Positions 45,446 through 55,153 of a stretch of DNA of 64,000 nucleotides are shown here, one piece after another. The translations under genes and the position numbers were made by a program. The notes under the pieces were generated by a model. The model was not told the DNA's origin. It worked only from the letters and a program-made list of their open reading frames with translations, and did no database searches. Source of the stretch: Canna indica (taxonomy: Eukaryota; Streptophyta; Magnoliopsida; Zingiberales; Cannaceae); the NCBI GenBank assembly GCA_034359265.1, contig CP136890.1, positions 69,317,501 through 69,381,500 of the forward strand, read 5' to 3'. Position 1 is the stretch's first letter. Each line of letters starts with the position of its first letter.

Positions 45446-45641
45446 GGGCCGAACCACTATAAATTAACTTATTAACATTGATACTATTGTGTGTGATTAA
45501 TTGTTTATTATCGCTTTCGCATCTAGTAGTTGAATTATAAATTAACCTAAATAATCAAAATACAATTAAAACCGAATTTAGGTTAAGTTTTTATATAACA
45601 CACTATTCATCCCCCATCTAGTGTAGGCCATTCGACTTACA
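45446..45641 (+). repeat. A0 3' LTR, third piece
   Basis: Starts with GGGCCGAACCACTATAAA, which follows GGCATTGG in intact A-type LTRs (A2 25732, A3 53411), and ends 'ctagtgtaggccattcgacttaca' like their termini. It is the continuation of 14829. The 30.6 kb between them arrived later, at GGGCC. Confidence 0.88.
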
Positions 45642-45870
45642 ATTCTTTCCCTTTCTCCTTGATGTCCTTCTTGGGCTTCAAAGCTTTGTTCTTTGCCTTG
45701 TTCTTAACATGGTCTTTCTTAGCCATTTTCTTGGAGGTACCTCCCACTAACAATACATTTCCTTTATCCATTACAAGGGTGGGATTCAGCGGTTTTCAGC
45801 AAATTAAGGAGTTTAGCAAGTGTGAGATCCTTCTTGTTCATGTGGAAGTTGATAACGAACTATGAGAATG
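45642..45870 (-). pseudogene. Fragment of a copia Gag
   Basis: The minus strand encodes INFHMNKKDLTLAKLLNLLKTAE, then after a frameshift GNVLLVGGTSKKMAKKDHVK and a Lys-rich tail. The pattern MN..D.TL..LLN.L.TAE followed by a small basic region is typical of copia Gag proteins just before the zinc knuckle. A0 seems to have inserted into this copia element (flank ATTCT at 45642), whose other half is not in the window. Confidence 0.65.
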
Positions 45871-46699
45871 AATGTGGCGCGGATCCCAGAGGAGCTGAGG
45901 TGGGCGGGCATTGGGGCAAAGATGAGTGAGAGAGAGGTTTTATTTAGTTTTTTATAAATTAGATTATTAAAAGGAGAGCTGTATCGTATGAAATGGGTTT
46001 GATTTGTAAATTATAGGGGTATTTTTGGAGTTGATCATAGAGTCATCGAATCGAGTTGGAGTGAATACCAAAGTTGTAGGTTTTCACGTTATGAACACAA
46101 TGGTGGTCTCAGATTTTTTATCAGAGGTCATCTGGTAGATGTTTTCTATTTTTTTAGTATTATTTGATAGTTAAATATGATTAATTTAGTTTGATAAATA
46201 GTTAAATAATCTAGAATAGTTGTATTCCACATTAGTTGGTGATTTAGAGTATAAATAGTTGTGTTGAGTGTGAGTTGACTCCTGTTGTAGCCGATGAATA
46301 TTGAATCGGTAAAATGATGATTTTACCCTTTGCTTCTATTTGCTTGGTTTTGCTTCTAAAAACCATTGAACTTTTGTTGCACATTATTGTTTGATATGCC
46401 GTGTTGATACATTTATATGTTGCACTAGTTGTTGTTTGTTAATATTCACTTGATCATGACATGCATGATGCACATTACAGTGTTAGTGTTGTCATAAGTT
46501 ACTCGTTGTTATGCATGAGATATGTTGGTTGCATCATTATCTAGTTAATGATATATATATACTTTGTGAGTTGATATCATGATTGATAGTATCATTCGCA
46601 TGTTGTTAAATTGTAGTAGTTGTGAGTATTGTTGTATGTTGTATTATGATCTACTATAGGGCGGATGTCCCGGACACTATTTATTATTTTCCCGATGTG
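45871..46699. other. Unassigned intergenic DNA
   Basis: AT-rich with 'gtatgttgtattatgatc' and many TTGT/GTTG words. No ORF over 60 codons that looks real, and no match within the window. Confidence 0.5.
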
Positions 46700-48257
46700 T
46701 TGGGAAAGTGACATCTGTGATCACCAAATTATCACACGAGGTCGAGGTCGGCCGTCCCAAGTAATCATCAGTGATAGCCACGCGCGTTGTCGTTGATTTA
46801 AATACATAAGTCATTGATTTAAATACCTCAGTGATGGCCCCGGGCGCTGTCGCTGAAATTAAACTATCAGCCGTGGCTCGGAGCCGTCGATGATATTATT
46901 AGCAACTGTGATATTTGGTGTTGCCCAGGCCATCAGCCATTTACGATGCGCTTTCAGCCACGAGCTAGTGCCGGTTAGCCGTGGGTAAGTCATGGCTGAA
47001 GTTATATCTTGTAATTGAAAAATATTAAAAATTTGAGAATTCTTTTATACAATAATATTTTTACAATACAATCTATTTGCAACCACAATTTTCAACAACA
47101 AAACATCATACATATACATTTACAACCAATAATACAAGTTTTACTTAAATATTATCAATCTAAGCCTCAAACAAAGGCAAACAAGTACCAAATATCAAAA
47201 CTAAAAGTATATATACAACTATCAAGTATATAAGCAACTATAAGCCTCAAACGGAGGCAAACAAGTATTAAAATATCAAATGTAAAGTATATGAACTATC
47301 TATCAAGCATCTAAGCCTAAAACGGAGGCTAACAAGTATCAAAATATAATCAAAATACAATAAATCAAAATCTCACAACTGCGGTGGAGGCAATGGAGTC
47401 GACAACGACTGGGTTGGGAGCATTGACTGGGTCGAGGAGGACGAAGACTGGGACATCACCAGTATATGAATGCCTGAGTGAGATGCAATCTGAGTGAGGA
47501 GGCCTACATGTTCTGCATCATTTGTCTCAACTCATCATTCGCCTGTCTCTGATCCTCCATCGTCTATCTCTGATCCTCCATCGCCTATCTCTGCTATGTA
47601 AGCTAGCTCGAAGTCCAATGCCACTATCCGGCTATGGTCCCGCATCCGGGATGTCGAGGGCCGCTCATCCGCAACGGGAGGGGTCGGTGCCCCTAGTGGC
47701 CCTAACATGACTCGTGCATCACCATTGTCTGCAAAGCCATAAACACGACCGTGCTCCCAGCTACATACAGCCTCGACCCACGCTCCTGTGTCAAAGTCCT
47801 CCGACGTGCCTCCGCTCTCGATCACGGTCCTCGTGTATGTCTCTTACACGCATTTATATTTTAAATACTACATTTATATAAACTATAAATAAAAATTACG
47901 TAAATCAAATAGACATAAATACTTACCATGATGATCGAGGCCCTGCTATGGACGTAGTCTCCCGCTACTTGTCGTCGACGGTGAGTGCGCTCAAACACCT
48001 ACATCAGCGAGGGGCATTGGATGGTGGCATCTTCCGCCACCCACGTCTTACAGCAAAAACACTTAATTAATAATTAATCTAAAACTAACCTAAAATTAAG
48101 AATTAATCTAAAATTAATCTAAAGTTAATCTACCATTAATCTAAAATTAACAAATAAATCTCCAATTAACATATAATAAACCTAAAAAAAAAAAATAGGG
48201 GTTAAACCCTATTCAAAGATTAGGGGTCAAACCCCTAATCAAACAATAGTCGACACC
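46700..48257 (-). mobile_element. CACTA (En/Spm)-like remnant
   Basis: At 46766-46990 there are GC-rich motifs such as 'cagtgatggcc', 'gcgctgtcgctgaaat', 'tcagccgtggctcgg' and 'cggttagccgtggg' in both orientations, the style of CACTA subterminal repeats. The minus strand at 47400-48055 codes for a transposase-24-like protein end. Runs of 'aattaatctaaaatta' (48061-48150) follow. Terminal CACTA bases were not found. The right side is cut off by copia element C. Confidence 0.5.
47400..48055 (-). pseudogene. CACTA-type transposase-associated protein fragment
   Basis: The frame 47825-47535 reads TGAWVEAVCSWEHGRVYGFA, then an Ala/Pro-rich linker, then RIVALDFELAYIAEIGDGGS. Upstream, in another frame, lies CPSLMYVFERTHRRRQ. 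The W.EAV....GRVYGF pattern, preceded by an F..TH.R-like motif and followed by a short coiled coil, is that of the plant transposase-24 (Ptta/En/Spm) family. Stop codons separate the parts and no start is evident, so it is a decayed piece. Confidence 0.5.
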
Positions 48258-48486
48258 TGAAGATTATATGGTTTTAATCATAGCTATAGTTAGCTTATTA
48301 GTTACAATAGTTAGCTTGTTAGTTAAAATAGTTTTTTGATAACAGTCAAATACATAGCACAATTTTGGTGTTCTTCTTTGTATATAAATAGTTCTTTTTA
48401 TCAACTTTTGAGTATTAAATTAGAAATAAAGAGTTACCTTCTTCTCTTCAATCTTTTCTCTTCTGTATATGCTTCTTTTCTTTATA
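48258..48486 (+). repeat. Copia C 5' LTR
   Basis: Starts TGAAGATTATATGG and repeats at 60680. The end is set by the primer site at 48487. Confidence 0.85.
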
Positions 48487-48501
48487 TGGTATCAGAGCAT
48501 C
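48487..48501 (+). other. Primer-binding site of copia C
   Basis: TGGTATCAGAGCATC, initiator-Met type. Confidence 0.88.
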
Positions 48502-48623
48502 AAAGTTGTTAGTTTCTTCTTCAAGATCATGATAGAAGAAATTTACAAAGAATCATTTTAGATTCCAGAGCAGCAATAATGGCGAATGGAGTTGATTGAG
48601 CTGCTGGTTTCAAGAAGGATCCT

Positions 48624-49440
48624 ATGAGTTTACATGGATCTGATAATCCAAGTATAAATCTGGTTACTACTCCTTTGAATGGTTTTAATTATCGAACATG
48701 GAGTACATCAATGAGGAAGGCTTTAGCTGCGAAACACAAGTTCGGTTTCTTCACTGGAAAGGTGAAGATGCCTGATGAAAATGATGATAAGTATGAAGAT
48801 TGGATGAGTGAGAATGCTATGGTGGAATCTTGGATCTTAAACTCCTTAACGAAGGATTTAAATGATGCTTTCCTGTATGAATCTTATGCAAATGATCTAT
48901 GGGGTAAGCAAGCAAAAAGGTTTGGTGATTCTACAACACCTCAAGAATATCAGGTCAAGAGAGAAATTGGAAACATTGCTCAAGGTAACTCCAATCTCTC
49001 TATGTATTTCACACAACTCTGCAAACTCTGGGATGAATTGCAATGTATTGTGCCTATGCCATAGTGAGCATGTGGAAAATGTACTTGCAATGTTTCTAGC
49101 TAAATTATGCAGTTGAATGAAAATGCAAAAATAATCCAATTTCTGATGGGATTGAATGAGTCATACAACCATATTTTAATGATGAATCCATATCCAAACA
49201 TTGATAAGGTATACTCTATGCTGATGAGTGTGTAGAAGCAAAGACAAGTAGCTGAGAATTTTGTTGATATTACTAAAGGAAATGAACTAATGGCAAACAC
49301 AAGCAATAAAGAATCACAGAGTTCAGGAAAACAAAGTTCAAAAAAAAAAGTTCAAGAAGGATAAAGAAGATAAGTTATGTGTTTTCTGCAAAATGGAGGA
49401 ACACACAAAGGAAACCTATTTCAAGATACATGGTTACCTT
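48624..49440 (+). pseudogene. gag: Copia C Gag
   Basis: MSLHGSDNPSINLVTTPLNG, then NYRTWSTSMRKALAAK and WDELQCIVPMP, the copia Gag-3 pattern (NP..L....L.G.NY..W). Stops at 49062 and 49231 break it. In the same region MGLNESYNHILMMNPYP and a zinc knuckle (CVFCKMEEHTKETY) can be read. The last Cys of the knuckle has become Tyr. Forms the particle in live relatives. Confidence 0.85.
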
Positions 49441-49455
49441 GACTAGTACATAGAT

Positions 49456-50613
49456 TTGAAGAAGCAACAAAAGAAGAAAGAAGGAAGACAAGGACAAGCA
49501 AATATGGAAAAATCACCATTGGATGACGAAGAAGATGATTCAGAAGACACGACTACGATGAACATGAGAGAGTTGATACAACAAGAACTTTCTAGAATGA
49601 TGAAAGGGAAGCAGGTCCAGCAGATGCAGACTCAGGAACATGTCAATTTTGCTACAGAATTTGCAGGTAAAATTTTTGCTCTAAGTAATCATGTTGATGC
49701 CTATGATATAAAGAACACATGCTGGATAGTTGATACAGGAGCAAGCAGTCACATATTTGGAAATAAGTATATGTTTAGTAGTCTTATTCTAGTAAACAAG
49801 GCATGTAATGTGCATTTACCTGATGGAACAATCAAGCAAGTAAAAATGATGGGGGAAATTAGGCTCAGTGCAAATATAATCTTGAAAAATGTGCTTTCTA
49901 TACCATATTTCAAGCATAATTTGCTCTCAGTGGGAAAAGCTATTGGAAGTCTTCACTATCTTGATGGGGATTCTTTTAAGAATAATATATTGCAAAAATA
50001 TGTTATTTTCTTAAATGATGTTAGGAAGAATTTTGAGTTTTGTTGTATGAATAAAACTTCTGATTGTAGCCAGTTACTTTGGCGTAAAAGATTAGGACAC
50101 TCTTCTTTTGGAGTTGTACAGAAGTTGAATTTTCTGAATAATGAAGTTGAATCTTTTACTCATGCTTGTGATGTCTGTGCAAAATCCAAGCAATTAAAAC
50201 TAGAGTTCATTTTCCTATAAGTGAAAGTCATAGCAAAGTGTTGTTTGAGCTATTGCATGTTGATTTCTGGGGTCATATAGACAAGCTTCTATGTCAGGAG
50301 CAGTGTATTTTTTAACTATTGTGAAGGATTGTAGTAGATGCACATGGACCTTTCAAATGCAGGCAAAAGATCAAACTAGTTCTCTTTTATCAAAATTCAT
50401 AAAGGTAGTGAAGAATCAATTCAATGCTAATGTGAAAATCATAAGAACAGATAATGGAGGATAATTCATAGGTCCTGCTTGTCAAAATGTGTTTACTGAT
50501 TTTGGAATTCAGCATCAAAGGACATGTGTTATAGCCCTCAGCAAAATGACAGGGCAGAGAGAAAACATAGGCATGTGTTGGAAGTCTCTAGAGCTTTGTC
50601 ACAATAAGCTCAT
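49456..50613 (+). pseudogene. Copia C protease and integrase
   Basis: The frame 49456-50220 carries a linker, the protease active site (CWIVDTGASSHIF) and the GAG-pre-integrase/zinc region (LLWRKRLGHSSF, then HACDVCAKSKQ), then a stop. The integrase core continues in other frames: ELLHVDFWG (first Asp), TDNGG followed by a TAA (second Asp) and QQNDRAERKHRH (Glu). The catalytic residues are still visible, but a frameshift near 50280 and stops at 50218 and 50461 kill the frame. Confidence 0.85.
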
Positions 50614-52032
50614 TTGCCTATCAATTTTTTGGGGGAGGCCATCTTACATGATACTTACTTAATCAATAGACTTATATCTGTTATATTGAAATGGAAAAGC
50701 CCTACTGAAGTATTACTTGATAAATCACCAGATTATCATAATCTCAAAATATTTGGTTGTTTATGTTACATGACCAATACAAAACCAAGGAAGGACATGT
50801 TTATAGCAAGGGCAAGTAAATGTGTTTTTCTTGGATATGTTCCAGGCCTTAAGGGTTACAAAGTGTATGATTTGGAGTCTATGCAGATGCACATTTCAAA
50901 GGATGTAATTTTTAATGAAGAGATTTTTCCTTATGAAGGCTGCCCTAATTTTACAAATGATACTCCTTTACCCCAAATTCCAGTCTCTACTGAGAATTTT
51001 CCTACTTCATTATCGCCGGTTCAAGTGTCTAATGACATTCAGCAGCCCATTGGAGTTGATCATAATCACTTGATTGATGATCATGAACCTATATTGGATA
51101 ATGATTATGGTAATGGAGACAATTTTCCTCTTAAGCTTCCACAGCTAGAAGAAATCCCAAGAGATGGAGATGTTAGAAGAAGTACAAGAGTTAAAAGGAA
51201 ACATAATTGGATTATTGACTATGTAGTTAGTAATGCTATTGCACTCAAGTGTAAGAGAGATGTTGATCAGTATACTTCTCCACACTTACATGCTACTTTT
51301 CCTTTATGTAGGAATCCTCATTTGTCGATAAATTTTGTAGAGTTCTTGGCTCATGTCACTGCCTTACAAGAACCAAGAAGTTATAATGAAGCAAAGAAGG
51401 TTCGTGAGTGGGTGCAAGCTATGAATGCAGAGTTGACAGCATTGGAAAAGAATCACATGGATTCTTACAAATTTGCCGGCATGAAATGAGCAATTGGTAG
51501 TAAATGGGTGTTCAAGTTGAAGTTGAAGCCTGATGGAGGTATTGACAGGTATAAGGCTAGATTAGTAGCCAAGGGATATAACCAGATCTATGGCATAGAT
51601 TACAATGATAGTTACTCACCAGTGGCAAAGGTTGTGACAGTTAGAATTTTTTTAACAATAGTTGCTGGAAGGGGATGGCATTTACATCAAATAGATATCA
51701 ATAATTCTTTTTGCATGGATATCTAGATGAAGAGATATATATGTTACCTCCTAAGGGATATGACAAAGCAAAGAAAGGCCAGGTTTGTAAATTGGTGAGG
51801 TCTCTTTATGGATTAAAACAAGCTTCAATGCAATGGAATACTAAACTGACAAATATTCTATTGCAGTTTGGTTTCATCCAGTCTACTAATGACAATTGCT
51901 TATTCACCATGGATAGAGGGAATTGTTTCTTAATGTTGTTAGTTTATGTAGATGATTTGCTTATTAGTGGCAACTCAGAAGCAGACATTCAGAAGTTAAA
52001 GAATGCACTTGATGAAAAATTTACAATAAAAG
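50614..52032 (+). pseudogene. Copia C integrase C-terminus and reverse transcriptase, 5' part
   Basis: 50614-51489: ILHDTYLINRLIS, then KIFGCLCYMTNTKPRKD, GYKVYDLES (integrase C-terminal part), then the RT entry EWVQAMNAELTALEKN and a TGA. 51508-51726: KPDGGIDRYKARLVAKGY and DYNDSYSPVAKVVTVR. 51711-52032: MLPPKGYDKAKKGQVCKLV, RSLYGLKQASMQWN and the catalytic LVYVDDLLISGNS. A3 interrupts right after DEKFTIK; the last reading-frame residues after 52033 belong to A3. Confidence 0.9.
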
Positions 52033-52227
52033 TGTTGGCTCTAGGTTTTCAACCTTAGCCTTAATCTCGATCTTAATGGCTTTGATGATAACAAACATGG
52101 AACTAATGATTTCATTGAGAATATCTTTCAAGTTCCATATCGACTAGCGTTCGATGTCCTCGATCGAATAAATTGGAGAAATCACGAAATCAAAAGGACA
52201 TTGATCGTCGCGCTCAGGGTTCGTCGC

Positions 52228-52242
52228 GGAAGTTTCTCGAAG
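52228..52242 (+). promoter_or_regulatory. Perfect heat-shock element in the A3 5' LTR
   Basis: gGAAg-tTTCt-cGAAg, three contiguous alternating units. It lies about 585 bp upstream of the TATA box, at the same relative place as in A1 and the A3 3' LTR (58601-58615). Confidence 0.65.
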
Positions 52243-52378
52243 ATCAACAAGTGCACCCAAGTCACTTGGACGAGTCCAAAGATCAAGTCAAAATCTTTCC
52301 AAGAATGATGCTCGTTGAAAGCCAGAACCCGAAAACCAAGCACGGAGAAAAGGCTGAAGAAATAACATTCAGCCTAGG

Positions 52379-52775
52379 TTCGGTCGACTAGTCGATCGAC
52401 CGACCGAAGGTAAAGAAAGTAGCAGAGCTACTTCGAGCGGTCGACTGATGGAAGCCCAAAATGGGCAGTAGCTCGGGCGGTCGACCCGTTGGTCGACCGG
52501 CGCGACCTACTGATACCCACGATAAAAGATCGCATCGGTCGACTGACGGGTCGACCCAATGGAGCCAGAATCTACCCAATGGCGGTCGATGAATCGATCG
52601 ACCGACCTGCATATGAGCACGACGCGTGATCACGTCGGTCGACCGACGGATCGATCAAAGATCGCGGATGGCATGATCTGCGTCTGGCGGTCGACCCATC
52701 GGTCGATCGACTAGAGAGTAATTCAAGCGATCGAAGGATCGGTCGACCGATGCTTCGATTGGTGCTTCGACCGGC
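52379..52775 (+). promoter_or_regulatory. GTCGACC palindrome array in the A3 5' LTR U3
   Basis: At least a dozen copies of GGTCGACC or one-off variants over about 400 bp, mostly as pairs with 10-14 bp between centres (for example GGTCGACCCATCGGTCGATC at about 52689). The full unit is the palindrome TCGGTCGACCGA. It ends about 50 bp upstream of the TATA box. Corresponding arrays: 16085-16405, 23033-23352, 24713-25090, 30658-30925 and 58754-59035. Confidence 0.8.
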
Positions 52776-52826
52776 TACTGTAACAGATAGTTTTTTATCC
52801 GTTGAACAGCCGTTGCTTAACGAGAG

Positions 52827-52834
52827 TATAAATA
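52827..52834 (+). promoter_or_regulatory. TATA box of A3 inside a perfect inverted repeat
   Basis: TATAAATA lies in GAGAGTATAAATATACTCTC (52823-52842), two 9-bp arms with AA between. In the 3' LTR (TATA at 59089-59096) one arm has a G for A change. Confidence 0.75.
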
Positions 52835-53622
52835 TACTCTCATATGATTGTTTTAACACCTCTTTCCTTGATTCCCATAGTGATTATTGAGCATCTAAAA
52901 GGAAGATTCGAGCCTTCCAAAAAGTGATTGCAGCGCGCCCTATTCCTCTGTCGAGTTCTTCTTCAAGCGCCGCCTGCTATTGCCTCAACTCGGAAATTTT
53001 TCAAGCTTCACGACTTGACGAATTGGAGGATTCAAGGCTTGGAAAAGAGCATGAACACTTGGTTTCACTTTTAGCTCTTTCCGTTGTATTTTTAATTGTT
53101 AATTGTTTCTTAAATTTGTGTTTGTGAAGACCTGGGTGTTAGGTCTTGTTGTGTGAAGTGGCATCCTTGGTGAAAAGGAGTAAAGCCACTTGTGTAAACT
53201 TATCGCTTACTAGGATTAGTTTTAGTTGTCCCTTAGGTTGAGGTGGGAAAGAGCCCTCGATAGGAAGGCGGGATACTTTCGGGTGTGGAAGTGCCTTCGG
53301 TTGGAGAACGGAGTCTTTCCAGGGTAAAATCCTCGTTGTAAGGGAAACTAATTAATCTAGTAAGACCTAGTTTGGAAATCCTAAGCGGGGTGCTTAGGTA
53401 CTGGAGTAGGCATTGGGGCCGAACCACTATAAATTGCGTGTTTGCATTGCCTTATTATTTTGTGTTACTTGCTTTATCTTTATATCGCTTTCGCATTCAT
53501 TCATGGAATTGCAAATCGCCTAACCGATCCAAGTAAACGATTAAAAGTGAAATTAGGCGAATCGTATAGTAAACATACTATTCACCCCCCCCTCTAGTGT
53601 GGTCATTTCGCCTACAATATAT

Positions 53623-53637
53623 TGGTATCAGAGCCGG
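53623..53637 (+). other. Primer-binding site of A3 (initiator-Met tRNA)
   Basis: TGGTATCAGAGCCGG, six bases after the LTR end. Confidence 0.9.
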
Positions 53638-53687
53638 TCATAGTTTGTGATTTCACCATCCCTTCTACAATTCGTCTCGATCTTGAA

Positions 53688-55153
53688 ATGGCTCTAGAGT
53701 CGGTAGCGTCTACACCTCCTAGGTTCGATGCCTCTAACTTTGGTCTATGGAAATCTAGGATGCACACCTTTCTAAAGACTCAAGGTTTAGGAGTTTACAA
53801 CATGGTAAAAATCTAATATATTGAACCTAAGAAAAATATGGATGCATGGACCCAAGAATAAATTAGCATGTTTGAGTTAAATGTCAAAGCTAAAAATTGC
53901 TTATATTGTTCTTTGGAAAATAATATATTTGAAAAAATCATGCATTGTACTTCGGCATATGATATTTGGGGTACTTTGAATATGCTTTATGATTATGCTA
54001 AAAGTGAAGAACTTGTTACTCTAAATGAAGGAGATTGTGACAATTGTCATACTCCTATATCTAATGAAGTTCTTGAAGCTTTTAGTGTTTCTAGCCATAA
54101 GAGTACAAAGAGCCGAAAAAGGGAGGTAGTATGTCATGCATGCAAAGAGAAAGGGCATGTTAGGAAGAACTGCCCTATCAGAAGAACAAGGCAAAGAGGA
54201 GGTCAAATGCTTCCACATCATCCTACTCAAGTGAAGTATCCTCCCATCATGACTATGAAGCCATCTCAAAAGAATGCCTCATGAATGATGACAATGAGGT
54301 ACACTCCACCTCTTCTAGTCATGTTAATAACAATAATAGTAGTAACTCATCTAGCTCTCATGATTCTGATGAATTGATGGATGAGTATAAAATCATGTAT
54401 GCCTTGCTTGTTAAGAAAGATAAAGAAAACAAAAATTTGAAGAAAGAAAACTCAAATCTTAGCTCTCAATTACATGAAGCAAAATTAGAAAATGAGAAGC
54501 TAAGAATTAGTGTCGACAATCCATGTCATGATACTTTAAGTATTGACACTAAGGATTTGAAAAATGAAAATGACACATTGAAGAATAAAAATAGCATGTT
54601 GAAAACTCAAATGCATGCTTTACACAACTCAATGATTGATTTGAAAAATGAGGTTCTAAACCTAAACAAGAAAGTGAATGAAATGAAAAATATTTTCTCA
54701 TTTAAAAAGTTTAGTAAAAAGAATATTCATGCTAATGTTAAATCTCATGTTAGACATTCTACCTTTAAACCTCATGTTCAAACTAAAAATGGTTCATCTA
54801 AGAATGCCCATGCTCATCATGCCTCTCATGCCATGCATTCTACCATTAGACCTCATAATTGTAAGAAGATGAATGAGGTTTCTAAGAATGATCATACTCA
54901 TCATGTTTCACATGATAAGCATTCTAAAAATAAATCTCATGTCCATGTTAAAAATGAAAATAAAAAGTTTCATGGATATTGTTTGTGTTGTGGTGTTTAT
55001 GGCCACGCAATCCATGATTGTGCATTTAAAAAGAATCCAAGTGTTGCTAAGACACTTTGGATACCTAGGCCAACTAACCCCCAAGGACCCAAAGCCATTT
55101 GGGTACCAAAAATTTCATGTTCTATTGTAGGGGGAGGTACCACACAAGGGTGA
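53688..55153 (+). pseudogene. gag: A3 Gag, broken by stops and a frameshift
   Basis: Starts MALESVASTPPRFD (53688) with the complete ASNFGLWKSRMHTFLKTQG segment, then TAA stops at 53814 (after NMVKI) and 53860. The frame 53868 onwards carries MFELNVKAKNCLYCSL and MHCTSAYDIWGTLNM, and zinc knuckle 1 CHACKEKGHVRKNCP. A frameshift follows near 54185. From 54281 come a Ser/Asn-rich stretch, about 150 residues of Lys/Glu/Asn-rich coiled coil, His-rich repeats (HAHHASHAMHS, HTHHVSHDKHS), zinc knuckle 2 CLCCGVYGHAIHDC and the KTLWIPRPTN..GPKAIWV tail ending GGTTQG. Same plan as A1 and A2. No pol follows. Confidence 0.87.

Larger units (their letters stand above)
52033..53616 (+). repeat. A3 5' LTR
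   Basis: 1584 bp. Order: 'ggttttcaaccttagc', 'gatgataacaaacatgg', heat-shock element 52228-52242, palindrome array 52379-52775, TATA 52827-52834, transcribed part with 'gtgttaggtcttg', end CCTACA. Confidence 0.94.

Noticed and set aside
47015..47233. 72-codon plus-strand ORF
   Set aside because: Low-complexity AT-rich sequence antisense to the CACTA-like remnant, without any domain.
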